Origin: Thiodiazotropha sp040506975 | Lineage (GTDB): Bacteria > Pseudomonadota > Gammaproteobacteria > Chromatiales > Chromatiaceae | Length of the DNA stretch: 64,000 nt | Reading direction: 5' to 3' | NCBI GenBank assembly: GCA_965211775.1 | Contig: OZ242974.1 | Span: forward strand, 4,712,001-4,776,000 | Part shown: positions 52,614-61,022 of the stretch, in pieces | Layout of the letters: each line of letters begins with the position of its first letter | How positions within the stretch are numbered: the stretch's first letter is position 1 | Made by a program: the position numbers and the translations under genes | Notes under the pieces: model-generated | Told to the model about the DNA's origin: nothing | The model's database searches: none | The model's input: only the letters and a program-made list of their open reading frames with translations

Positions 52614-53381
52614 GTGTCCGATCTGATTCACTTTGAGCATCCGTTGAACGAAAGGATTCGTACCTTTCTCCGGCTCGAGCATCTGTTTCTTCACGTGAAT
52701 CATTTCCGCCCGCTGGCGGACAGCTGGAGCAACCGGGCCGCGATAGACGGCCTGCTCAGTATCATCACGGTCTTCGGCCGTTCGGACCTCAAGACGGAGA
52801 TTCTCAAAGAGTTGGAACGCCATACCGCAAGCCTGGAACGGGTACGGCAACAGCCCGGTGTAGACATGCAGGCACTGGGGCTGGTATTGGATGATCTCGA
52901 ACAGGCGATTCACCAAGTCTATCGCATGGATGGGCAGATCGCCCGCAAACTGCGCAACAATGAGTTTCTCACCACCATTCTGCAGCGCAGCAGCATCCCG
53001 GGAGGGGGCTGCAATTTCGATCTGCCCCAATACCACCACTGGCTGAATCAACCCCATGAGGTCCGTCAAAACCAAATGAGCGAGTGGATGCATGAGCTGC
53101 ATCCGGTGCGTGAAGCGGCGGTCTTGTTACTGAACCTGGTTCGCGGCAGTAACCTGCCAACCCGGGAGCGGGCCCTTCAGGGCTTCTTCCAGAAAACCCT
53201 CGACAGCTCATCCCCCGCCCAGTTGATCCGCGTCGGCCTCCCCAGAAACAGCGCCATCTTCACCGAGATCAGCGGCAACAAGCATCGTTTCAGTATCCGC
53301 TTTATGGAGGTGCTGGATACCGGTAAGCCAGTGCAGACCACGCACGATATCGATTTCCAGCTCACCGCCTGTATCTTCTAA
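52614..53381 (+). CDS. zapD: cell division protein ZapD
   Basis: This 255-residue protein has the ZapD/DUF1342 features HPLNERIRTFLRLEHLF near the start, FDLPQYHHWLNQP in the middle and FSIRFMEVLDTGKPVQT near the end. ZapD crosslinks FtsZ filaments at the division site. The start is GTG 52614, matching the family N-terminus. It is followed by yacG, the normal gammaproteobacterial order (coaE-zapD-yacG), though coaE is absent. Confidence 0.95.
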   Translation: MSDLIHFEHPLNERIRTFLRLEHLFLHVNHFRPLADSWSNRAAIDGLLSIITVFGRSDLKTEILKELERHTASLERVRQQPGVDMQALGLVLDDLEQAIHQVYRMDGQIARKLRNNEFLTTILQRSSIPGGGCNFDLPQYHHWLNQPHEVRQNQMSEWMHELHPVREAAVLLLNLVRGSNLPTRERALQGFFQKTLDSSSPAQLIRVGLPRNSAIFTEISGNKHRFSIRFMEVLDTGKPVQTTHDIDFQLTACIF

Positions 53382-53401
53382 CGCCGGTTAACGCCAACCC
53401 C

Positions 53402-53593
53402 ATGGGCAAAGAAGATCAGAGAACCGTACCATGCCCCACATGCGGTAAAGCCGTCGCCTGGTCGTCGGACTCCGCCTGGCGGCCTTTCTGCAGTGAACGC
53501 TGTCGACTCATCGACCTGGGAGACTGGCTGGATGAGAATCACCGTATCTCGGAACCCCTGGGCGACCATCCGGAGGGTGAGAACGGCAATTAA
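53402..53593 (+). CDS. yacG: DNA gyrase inhibitor YacG
   Basis: This 63-residue zinc protein has CPTCGK and FCSERCRLIDLGDWL, the four-cysteine pattern of YacG, which binds GyrB and inhibits gyrase. It follows zapD by 20 bases on the same strand. Confidence 0.95.
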   Translation: MGKEDQRTVPCPTCGKAVAWSSDSAWRPFCSERCRLIDLGDWLDENHRISEPLGDHPEGENGN

Positions 53594-53632
53594 CCACAGC
53601 ATCCCGCCTGACTACCGGACAGTCGGCCAGGC

Positions 53633-54295
53633 TCACGAAAGGCGCCGGGCGACCTGCTGGTGCAGCTGATCGGCCTCTTCATACCAGCCCTCGGTCTGAT
53701 CATTCTCCAAGCCATGGTTCGACAGCATCGATTTCACCTGCTCACAGTGCCACTGGGCCTGATGGAGCTGGTTGCCCTTCAGCTTGCGGTTGGCTTCACG
53801 CATATGGTAGCCATAAAGGGTTTCCATCCGTCGCGTGTCGATCATCTCCAGCAGCCGCTCCCGCTCCTGATCGTTTATCCCCACCAGTAACCTGTCCTCC
53901 TTCAGCAGCCACTCGATTTCCCCCGTCAGCCGTGAAAAACGCTCTATTTTCTGTTCGCTCAAATCGCCTGTTGCGGCGCTCACCCCGGCCTGCTCAACGG
54001 CCTGTTGAGCCTGGGCTATCATCCCGTCGATACCCTTGTATCCGGCATGGATCCCTTTCACTGCCTGCAAACGCGCAACTATGTCCCGTCGTAAAAGCCG
54101 TTCCAGCTCGACCGGTATGGGCAGGCCAACCATGCGTTGGATAATCCCGTCTATCTCTTCCACACGTCTCAGGATGCGTTGCACATGCTGCCGCCGCTCC
54201 TCCACGAAAGCATGATACCGGTGGGCAATGCTTGCCAGTATCAGGGTGAGGATCAATAATCCTCCGACGGCGAAAATAATTGTCATCTGATCCAT
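53633..54295 (-). CDS. unknown membrane-anchored coiled-coil protein
   Basis: This 220-residue protein has one N-terminal transmembrane helix (TIIFAVGGLLILTLILASIA) and a long helical part (QHVQRILRRVEEIDGIIQRM, QAQQAVEQAGVSAATG, ETLYGYHMREANRKLKGNQL). No known domain is recognised. ATG 54295 is preferred because longer starts add residues without a signal or ribosome site. It converges on yacG. Confidence 0.65.
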   Translation of the reverse strand: MDQMTIIFAVGGLLILTLILASIAHRYHAFVEERRQHVQRILRRVEEIDGIIQRMVGLPIPVELERLLRRDIVARLQAVKGIHAGYKGIDGMIAQAQQAVEQAGVSAATGDLSEQKIERFSRLTGEIEWLLKEDRLLVGINDQERERLLEMIDTRRMETLYGYHMREANRKLKGNQLHQAQWHCEQVKSMLSNHGLENDQTEGWYEEADQLHQQVARRLS

Positions 54296-54475
54296 CCGCA
54301 GACCCATAATTGAAGGATATAAGTCATGCCGCCAGAAACAGGGATCTGACAAGCTTTGACTCGTTGTTGCACTGAAAGTAGGCTGTCATTGTATCCGGCC
54401 GGACCGGGATCTGTTAACAGATCCTGAAAAACCACCTGGGAATCGGTATTTGCAGAGACGAGGTAAACACTCATT

Positions 54476-54847
54476 ATGTCCTGGATAATGATCGTGCTAC
54501 TGTTGGTTGCAAGTTTTCTCATACTTGTGCCGATGCTCAGCTATCTGTCGGCAAAACGCCTGGTCGGCAGAAAGATCGATAGTAATCTGAACGGCAACCG
54601 GATGCTCTATTTCTACAGCCAAAACTGCTCGCCCTGTCGTGCCATGACACCGGTCATCGATCGTTTGGCGAGGCAATACGAGGGTATCGTCAAAGTCGAT
54701 GTCCGCGAGGATCCCGAGACAAGCAGGATCTTCAATATCAGGGCCACACCCACACTGGTAATGATGAAAGACAATGTGGTCACGCAGGTCGCTCTGGGAG
54801 CAAAAACGGAATCACAATTGGAGACCATGCTGAAGAAGCTCGCCTGA
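54476..54847 (+). CDS. membrane-anchored thioredoxin-like protein
   Basis: This 123-residue protein has an N-terminal membrane helix (WIMIVLLLVASFLILVPML) followed by a thioredoxin fold with active site CSPC in FYSQNCSPCRAM and the cis-Pro loop RATPTLVMM. The domain should face the periplasm or cytoplasm depending on topology. It overlaps the next gene by one base (TGATG). Confidence 0.85.
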   Translation: MSWIMIVLLLVASFLILVPMLSYLSAKRLVGRKIDSNLNGNRMLYFYSQNCSPCRAMTPVIDRLARQYEGIVKVDVREDPETSRIFNIRATPTLVMMKDNVVTQVALGAKTESQLETMLKKLA

Positions 54848-55485
54848 TGCACTATAAAATCATTCCCGTCACCCCTTTCCAACAGAACTGCACCCTGTTC
54901 TGGTGCGATAAGACCCGCAATGCAGCCATCATCGATCCGGGCGGCGATACCCGGCTGATCCTGGATCAGCTCAACGCACTCGAACTCGTGCCCCAGCGCA
55001 TTCTGCTCACCCACGGTCATCTCGACCATGCCGGCGGCGCCGGGGAACTGGCCCGGACGCTGAATCTGCCGATAATCGGGCCGCATCGTGAAGATGCCTT
55101 CCTGCTGGATAATATGCAGCAACAAGCCGCCATGTTCGGATTTGGCGGCAGTGCCGCCTGTCAACCCGACCGATGGCTGGACCAGGGAGATGAAATCACC
55201 GTTGGAGATGAGCATCTGGAGGTCCATCACTGCCCTGGCCACACACCGGGGCATGTGGTCTTCTTTCATCGCGCCTCGCAAACAGCCCAGGTCGGGGACG
55301 TGCTTTTCAACGGTTCCATCGGTCGAACCGACTTTCCCCGCGGGGACTACGCCACCCTCATCCACTCGATCCGCAATCGCCTGTGGCCGTTGGGTGACGC
55401 TGTGAGATTCATCCCCGGGCACGGCCCGGAATCCACTTTCGGCGAAGAGCGACGCAGCAATCCCTTTGTCTGCGACGGTTGCTAG
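54847..55485 (+). CDS. metallo-beta-lactamase fold hydrolase (YcbL-like)
   Basis: This 212-residue protein has the metal-binding motif THGHLDHAGG, HCPGHTPGH, the Asp in VGDVLFNGSIG and the final His in FIPGHGP. These match the small glyoxalase II-like group to which YcbL belongs. The TAG stop (55483-55485) is provided by the TA plus GGG of a MITE-like repeat end, so the original C-terminus may have been different. Confidence 0.9.
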   Translation: MHYKIIPVTPFQQNCTLFWCDKTRNAAIIDPGGDTRLILDQLNALELVPQRILLTHGHLDHAGGAGELARTLNLPIIGPHREDAFLLDNMQQQAAMFGFGGSAACQPDRWLDQGDEITVGDEHLEVHHCPGHTPGHVVFFHRASQTAQVGDVLFNGSIGRTDFPRGDYATLIHSIRNRLWPLGDAVRFIPGHGPESTFGEERRSNPFVCDGC

Positions 55486-55513
55486 GGACCGGCAACGCTA
55501 ATCCAATCGGCCC
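55483..55513. repeat. MITE-like end abutting the MBL stop codon
   Basis: TAGGGACCGGCAACGCTAAT then CCAATCGGCCC matches 25 of about 31 positions of the complete end. The remaining gap to 55632 shows no feature. Confidence 0.6.
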
Positions 55514-55632
55514 AGCTGATTGGTTGGTTACCAGGTCATATGACCGCCTGCCTGGTTCCCCCACTTTGAACAGAACTTAGGGTGATTCATCAACACCCTA
55601 TTCTAACTTCCTGAATCTTAAAACGGCTCTAA

Positions 55633-57192
55633 CCCGGATATTTCATCCATTTGCCGATACTGGCACGAGGAGAAGGCCGGGACGAGAAACAGGATGATAC
55701 CGGCTCCAAACGCCCCGATTTCTGGCTGACAGGCACAGCTTCCCCTTACCCCGTTATTTATCAACGTGCCGGGGCAGCACTCATCGCGTGCTATCCTGGC
55801 TCCAGCCGTTCGGCCACACTGAAGAACAATGCCTGGTAAGGAAAGACACTGGAGAGCAGGAAGCGGACACGCCGGGTATTGCGTATCACCACCGCACCCA
55901 CTTTGAGTAGTTTAAGCCGCAGCGTGCCGACCTGGGTCTTGGCCAGTTCTGTACCCTGTAAGGCCAAGCGGCGAATCGCTTCCATCAACACATAGGCCAG
56001 GCTCGACAGCAGCAAGCGAAACTGATTGGTCCACCAATGATGTGCACTGGTGCGATCAGCAAACAGCCCCAGCTGTTGTTCCTTGATGCGGTTTTCCATC
56101 TCGCCCCGCGCACAATAGACGTCGTCGTAAAGGGTTTGGGCATCGCCGTTGAGGTTGGTGACGACAAATCGGGGATTACGCCCTCGCTCACTCACCTCCA
56201 GCTTGGCGATCACCGCGCGTCGACGGCGCCAGCTGCGTGCACCGTAGCGCAGGCCAAGGAAGACGCGTTGCTTCTGTCCGTTGGCCTTGAAGCATTGCTC
56301 GACTGCAGTGAAGTCTTCCTCGATCATCCGTTGCAGGCGGTGGTTGCGCGCCAGGCCTACGATGTAGCCAATGCCATGGCGTTCACACCAGCGCAGCATG
56401 CGGTGACGACAGAAGCCCGAGTCGGCTCTCAGGATGATCCGCACCGCCGGCCACGCCTGACGCAAGCGTTTGACCAGCAGGGCGAGGATCGCCCACGCAT
56501 GTTTCGCCCCGTCGATCTTGCTCGGGCGCAAATAGCTGACCAGCAGTTGTTCGCCGCAAAACACGTACAACGGGAGAAAGCAGTAGTTATCGTAGTAACC
56601 GTGGAAGAAGCGGCCTTCCTGCAGGCCGTGAACCCGGTCATCGGTGGCGTCGAAGTCCAGGATCAACTCCTCGGGTGGCTCGGCAAACGAGGCGATGAAC
56701 TGCTCGATCAGGACCTGATGGATCGCGACAGCGGTTGCCCGATCTGACCGATTCTCCAAGCGACAGAGCGTGGGTGAACTGCCCAGTGCCTGATCCTGTT
56801 CCACGGCCGTCTGAAAGGCCAAATCTTGTCGCAGACTGTCGTGATCGTTGAGGTCTTCATAGCCCTGGCACAGGGCATAGACCCGCTGGCGTAGTAGAGA
56901 AATCTGATCATGTTGCACATAGCGGCCATCGCGTGGATCAGCGAGAGTGTCATTGACGGCTTCAAGCAATCCCAGCCGTCGGTCCGCTTGTCGTAGCAAC
57001 AACACGCCGCCATCACTGCTGATATCACCACCGGAAAAATCCGCTTCAACCTGGCGGCGTTTTACCGCTGGAAAAGCAAAACGACCTTGGGTACATTCTG
57101 TCACAGGCAAAACCTCGTTCAATTTCAGCCTAAGTAACTGAATTCTATTGAACTACACGGGTTTTACCCTCTTTATTTGTGAAATATTCGGG
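55633..57192 (-). mobile_element. second, divergent IS1380-family element
   Basis: This 1560-bp element is flanked by CTAA at 55629-55632 and 57193-57196. The ends CCCGGATATTTCATCC and, inward from the right, CCCGAATATTTCACAA are related to those of the four other copies. Its transposase is clearly homologous but substantially different, so it is a separate lineage with the same target. Confidence 0.93.
55791..57104 (-). CDS. IS1380-family transposase (divergent lineage)
   Basis: This protein of 437 residues from GTG 57104 (six more from the TTG 57122) keeps FSGGDISSDGGVLLLR, LILDFDATDDRVHG, RADSGFCRHRML and CARGEMENRIKEQQLG. The frame is intact. Confidence 0.92.
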   Translation of the reverse strand: MTECTQGRFAFPAVKRRQVEADFSGGDISSDGGVLLLRQADRRLGLLEAVNDTLADPRDGRYVQHDQISLLRQRVYALCQGYEDLNDHDSLRQDLAFQTAVEQDQALGSSPTLCRLENRSDRATAVAIHQVLIEQFIASFAEPPEELILDFDATDDRVHGLQEGRFFHGYYDNYCFLPLYVFCGEQLLVSYLRPSKIDGAKHAWAILALLVKRLRQAWPAVRIILRADSGFCRHRMLRWCERHGIGYIVGLARNHRLQRMIEEDFTAVEQCFKANGQKQRVFLGLRYGARSWRRRRAVIAKLEVSERGRNPRFVVTNLNGDAQTLYDDVYCARGEMENRIKEQQLGLFADRTSAHHWWTNQFRLLLSSLAYVLMEAIRRLALQGTELAKTQVGTLRLKLLKVGAVVIRNTRRVRFLLSSVFPYQALFFSVAERLEPG

Positions 57193-57219
57193 CTAATCTG
57201 AACAAGATTTTACGGGTAA

Positions 57220-57233
57220 TTGACTTGGGTCAA
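57220..57233. promoter_or_regulatory. FNR/Anr-type site upstream of nrdD
   Basis: TTGACTTGGGTCAA has both half-sites TTGA and TCAA with N6 between, the FNR consensus half-site spacing. It lies 96 bases before the nrdD ATG, a position suited to anaerobic activation. Confidence 0.7.
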
Positions 57234-57248
57234 GTATTTACCTTGAAA

Positions 57249-57296
57249 ACACAATATATAGTGTTTTACTTCATATACACCGCTACATATAGTGCT
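57249..57296. promoter_or_regulatory. paired NrdR boxes upstream of nrdD
   Basis: ACACAATATATAGTGT (57249-57264) matches the NrdR consensus. CGCTACATATAGTGCT (57281-57296) is a second, weaker match with 32 bases centre to centre, the standard spacing. NrdR would repress nrdD when dATP is plentiful. Confidence 0.8.
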
Positions 57297-57328
57297 TTAA
57301 AAATAAATTACCTGGAGGGTCACCGATC

Positions 57329-59374
57329 ATGCATGCCCACGCCTTGAAGAGAGAATCCTGGCTGCCCGCCAAGGTCACCAAGCGCGATGGCGCTGAGGTC
57401 GATTTCAATAGCGACAAGATACAAAACGCCATCCTCAAGGCGGGTGAGGCCAGCGGCGAATTCAATGGCGACGAGGCCGGTTTGCTGACCGCCCATGTAA
57501 TCAAGGTGTTGAGCCACACAGGCTACCGGGAATTGATCCCTAGTATCGAACGTATCCAGGATATCGTCGAGCAGGTACTGATAAGCGCCAATCACCTGAA
57601 GACAGCCCGCGCCTATATCGTCTATCGCGAACAACACAAAAAGCTGAGGGAAGACCGCCGTACCCTGCTGGATGTCAGCGCCTCGGTCAGCGAATATCTG
57701 CAGCGCACCGATTGGCGGGTCTCCGCGAACGCGAACCAAGGCTACTCCCTGGGTGGATTGATCCTCAACGCCTCGGGCAAGATGATCGCCAACTACTGGC
57801 TCAATCATGTCTATCCCCCTGAAATCGGTGAAGCCCACCGCACGGCTGATATACATATCCACGACCTCGACATGCTCGCCGGCTATTGCGCAGGCTGGTC
57901 CCTGCGCACCCTGTTGCATGAAGGCTTGAACGGGGTGCCCGGCAAGGTGGAGTCCGCGCCGCCGAAACACTTGAGCAGCGCCGTCGGCCAGATCGTCAAC
58001 TTTCTCGGCACCCTGCAGAATGAATGGGCCGGCGCACAGGCCTTCAGCTCATTCGACACCTACATGGCGCCCTTCGTGCGCAAAGACAACCTCAGCTATG
58101 AGCAGGTCCACCAGGCCATACAGGAGTTGATCTACAACCTCAATGTTCCCTCACGTTGGGGCACCCAGACCCCGTTCACCAATCTGACCTTCGACTGGGT
58201 CTGCCCCGAGGACCTGCGCCACCAGGTCCCCGTCATCGGCGGCCGGGAGATGCCCTTCAGTTACGGCGACCTGCAGCATGAGATGGATCTGATCAACCGG
58301 GCCTATATCGAGGTAATGACGGCCGGGGATGCGAAAGGCCGGGTCTTCACCTTCCCGATACCCACCTACAACATCACGCCCGACTTTCCCTGGGAGAGTG
58401 AAAACGCCGGGCGGCTGTTCAGGATGACGGCGAAATATGGCCTGCCCTATTTCCAGAACTTCCTGAATTCCGAATTGAGTCCGAACATGGTGCGCTCCAT
58501 GTGCTGTCGCCTGCAACTCGATTTGCGGGAATTGCTGAAGCGGGGCAACGGGCTCTTCGGCTCGGCGGAACAGACCGGTTCATTGGGTGTGGTAACCCTC
58601 AACTGCGCGCGCCTGGGGTATCTCTACGCCGGCGATGAGGCTGCCCTGACGGCAAGAGTGGATGAACTCCTGAGACTGGCACGCAACAGTCTCGAGATCA
58701 AGCGCAAGGTGATACAGCGCCATATGGATGCCGGGCTCTTCCCCTATACAAAACGCTATCTGGGCACCTTGAGAAATCACTTCTCCACCCTCGGCGTCAA
58801 CGGTATCAACGAGATGATCCGTAACTTCACGGACGACCGGGAGGACATCACCACGGCCGAAGGCATAAATTTCGCCCACCGCTTCCTCGACCATATACGC
58901 CAGACCATGGTGGCGTTTCAGGAGGAGACGGGCAATCTCTACAACCTGGAGGCGACACCTGCGGAGGGAACCACCTACCGCTTCGCCAAGGAGGACAGAA
59001 AACGCTATCCGGACATTCTGCAGGCGGGGAGTGCAGAGAAACCCTACTACACCAACTCATCCCAGCTACCGGTGGGCTATACCGACGATCCCTTTGCTGC
59101 TTTGCAACATCAAGAACCGCTGCAGCACAAATATACCGGCGGCACCGTGCTGCACCTCTATATGAATGAGCGGATCAGCAGCGACGAGGCGTGTGCGAAA
59201 CTGGTCAGGCGCGCGCTGCAGAGTTTCCGCATACCTTACTTGACCATCACACCGACGTTCTCCATCTGCCCGCGACACGGCTATCTGAACGGAGAGCACG
59301 AATTCTGTCCCAAATGCGATCACGAACTCATACTGCGCAAACAACAGGAGATCAACCATGCATCACACCATTGA
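57329..59374 (+). CDS. nrdD: anaerobic (class III) ribonucleotide reductase, catalytic part NrdD
   Basis: This 681-residue protein has an ATP-cone (residues about 10-100, PAKVTKRDGAEVDFNSDKIQ), the substrate barrel (SMCCRLQLDLRELLKRGNG, TGSLGVVTLNCARLGYL) and a C-terminal zinc-type site (CPRHGYL and FCPKCDHEL). In E. coli NrdD the glycyl-radical R-V-C-G-Y segment follows on the same chain; here the chain ends after LRKQQEINHASHH and the radical segment is encoded by the next ORF. GGAGG lies 10 bases before the ATG. It makes deoxyribonucleotides without oxygen. Confidence 0.93.
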   Translation: MHAHALKRESWLPAKVTKRDGAEVDFNSDKIQNAILKAGEASGEFNGDEAGLLTAHVIKVLSHTGYRELIPSIERIQDIVEQVLISANHLKTARAYIVYREQHKKLREDRRTLLDVSASVSEYLQRTDWRVSANANQGYSLGGLILNASGKMIANYWLNHVYPPEIGEAHRTADIHIHDLDMLAGYCAGWSLRTLLHEGLNGVPGKVESAPPKHLSSAVGQIVNFLGTLQNEWAGAQAFSSFDTYMAPFVRKDNLSYEQVHQAIQELIYNLNVPSRWGTQTPFTNLTFDWVCPEDLRHQVPVIGGREMPFSYGDLQHEMDLINRAYIEVMTAGDAKGRVFTFPIPTYNITPDFPWESENAGRLFRMTAKYGLPYFQNFLNSELSPNMVRSMCCRLQLDLRELLKRGNGLFGSAEQTGSLGVVTLNCARLGYLYAGDEAALTARVDELLRLARNSLEIKRKVIQRHMDAGLFPYTKRYLGTLRNHFSTLGVNGINEMIRNFTDDREDITTAEGINFAHRFLDHIRQTMVAFQEETGNLYNLEATPAEGTTYRFAKEDRKRYPDILQAGSAEKPYYTNSSQLPVGYTDDPFAALQHQEPLQHKYTGGTVLHLYMNERISSDEACAKLVRRALQSFRIPYLTITPTFSICPRHGYLNGEHEFCPKCDHELILRKQQEINHASHH

Positions 59375-59561
59375 ACTGAAAAATGAGGAACGTACCCGTT
59401 GCGAGATCTGGACACGGGTGATGGGCTACCACCGCCCCATCTCCGCATTCAATCCCGGCAAACAGTCGGAGCAGGCGGAGCGCCGCTACTTCGTTCAGGC
59501 CCGGACCTCCGCCCCGCCCCATTTCTCCATGGACGAAGAAACGGCAGGCATCGACAGCTGA
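59358..59561 (+). CDS. glycyl-radical C-terminal segment of NrdD as a separate small protein
   Basis: This 67-residue protein contains RTRCEIWTRVMGYHRPISAF and NPGKQSE, which align with the E. coli NrdD end (RVCGYL...FNAGKQEE); the Gly in RVMGYH is the likely radical site. It starts at ATG 59358, overlapping nrdD by 17 bases in another frame, with AGGAG about 7 bases upstream, so independent translation is likely. A split NrdD would require the two chains to assemble so NrdG can activate the glycine. Similar small NrdD-annotated proteins exist in other bacteria, but I cannot confirm it here. Confidence 0.75.
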   Translation: MHHTIELKNEERTRCEIWTRVMGYHRPISAFNPGKQSEQAERRYFVQARTSAPPHFSMDEETAGIDS

Positions 59562-59563
59562 TC

Positions 59564-60196
59564 ATGCCGGGCGAAGCGCTTCGGGTGGGGGGATTGACCC
59601 CCATGACCACCATCGACTTCCCGGGTCATCTGGCGGCCGTGGTGTTCTGTCAGGGATGCCCTATGCGTTGCCACTACTGTCACAACCCGGAGCTGCTGCC
59701 GCGACGAAACGACAATCAGCCATCCTGGAAAGCGATTCTCGAATTTCTCTCTGCCCATATCGGTTTACTGGATGGCGTCGTGTTCAGCGGCGGTGAACCG
59801 ACGCTCCAGCGATCGATCGGACAGGCCGTCAGAGATATTAAGTCGATGGGTTACCGGGTCGGCCTCCATACGGCGGGTATCTATCCGGAACGCTTCGAGC
59901 AACTGCTGCCGCTGATCGATTGGGTGGGGTTGGATATCAAGGCCCTGGCGGAAGACTATCCCGCTCTGACCGGGGCGCGCCGTTCCGGGGAGTCGGCCTG
60001 GCGCTCCGCCCGCCTGTTGGCCGCCAGCGGCGTGCCCCATGAGATAAGGACCACACTTTTTCCCGCCATCGACAATTCCGGCTACCGGAACCGCCTCCGG
60101 GGGGAACTCATGGCGCTGGGTAAGATCAATCATAAGTGGCAGACTTATCGTCATTTGCCGCAAGAACACCTACTCCAACAGGTCAGTTTGAGCTAG
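59564..60196 (+). CDS. nrdG: anaerobic ribonucleotide reductase activase NrdG
   Basis: This 210-residue radical SAM protein has CQGCPMRCHYCHNPELL with the CxxxCxxC cluster motif, GVVFSGGEPTLQ, GLHTAGIYP and VGLDIKALAEDYP. It generates the glycyl radical on NrdD. ATG 59564 begins 2 bases after the small ORF's stop; the longer open frame upstream overlaps that ORF and is not used. Confidence 0.93.
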   Translation: MPGEALRVGGLTPMTTIDFPGHLAAVVFCQGCPMRCHYCHNPELLPRRNDNQPSWKAILEFLSAHIGLLDGVVFSGGEPTLQRSIGQAVRDIKSMGYRVGLHTAGIYPERFEQLLPLIDWVGLDIKALAEDYPALTGARRSGESAWRSARLLAASGVPHEIRTTLFPAIDNSGYRNRLRGELMALGKINHKWQTYRHLPQEHLLQQVSLS

Positions 60197-60379
60197 ATTA
60201 GTTCCTACTAATAATTTCACATGCAGTTGTTTACAGAGTATTTTTTGCATTGACATTCGACTTGACGTATCATCCCCCCGTCAAGAAAAATAACCCGGTC
60301 AAACAGGAAGTAGACAGGATAGCTACAAACGACACAAGGAATACAGAACGTTTTCCTTGCAGAATTTCGAGGGTGGAGT

Positions 60380-60928
60380 ATGTTCAGACAGCATGCTGGC
60401 TACAGGTCCGCGGGTAAAATCTCTATCATCCTGGCGGGCATAATTTTCATTGGTGGTATCATCTTTTCCGGTTTGTTCAGTATGGGCCTCGCGTTCACCA
60501 ATGAAATGGATTTCTGTACCTCCTGTCACTCCATGAAGGTCAACCTGGAAGAGTTCAAGGAGACTGTTCACTACAAGAATGCTTCCGGCGTGCAGGCCAC
60601 CTGTGCGGACTGCCATGTACCCAAGCCATTCATCCCCAAGATGATCGCAAAGGTGATGGCCGCAAAGGATGTCTATCACGAGATCATGGGCACCATCGAC
60701 ACCAAGGAAAAATATGAGGCCCTCCGCTGGGATATGGCGACCAGGGTGTGGGAGAAGATGCGCGCTTCCGACTCCCGTGAGTGCCGCTCCTGCCATGAGT
60801 TTGCCAATATGGACCTGAGTGAGCAGGATCGCAGCGCCCGCAAACGCCACCCGAAGGCAATGGATGAGGGCAAGGCCTGTATCGATTGTCATAAAGGCGT
60901 CGCCCACGTGGAACCTGACGAACCATAG
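60380..60928 (+). CDS. NapC/NirT-family tetraheme c-type cytochrome
   Basis: This 182-residue protein has an N-terminal membrane anchor (IILAGIIFIGGIIFSGLF) and four CxxCH motifs: CTSCH, CADCH, CRSCH and CIDCH. It fits the NapC/NirT/NrfH quinol-oxidising family, which passes electrons from the quinol pool to periplasmic reductases. Which reductase it serves is not shown by its neighbours. GGTGGAG precedes the ATG. Confidence 0.92.
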   Translation: MFRQHAGYRSAGKISIILAGIIFIGGIIFSGLFSMGLAFTNEMDFCTSCHSMKVNLEEFKETVHYKNASGVQATCADCHVPKPFIPKMIAKVMAAKDVYHEIMGTIDTKEKYEALRWDMATRVWEKMRASDSRECRSCHEFANMDLSEQDRSARKRHPKAMDEGKACIDCHKGVAHVEPDEP

Positions 60929-61022
60929 GACAATGCGTCCTAACCACTTTTAAAGAGGATTTGATATAATTTTTGGCTTTGCTCAATTAAATTATGAAGT
61001 TAAGGTTCTTGACAGGAAGGCA

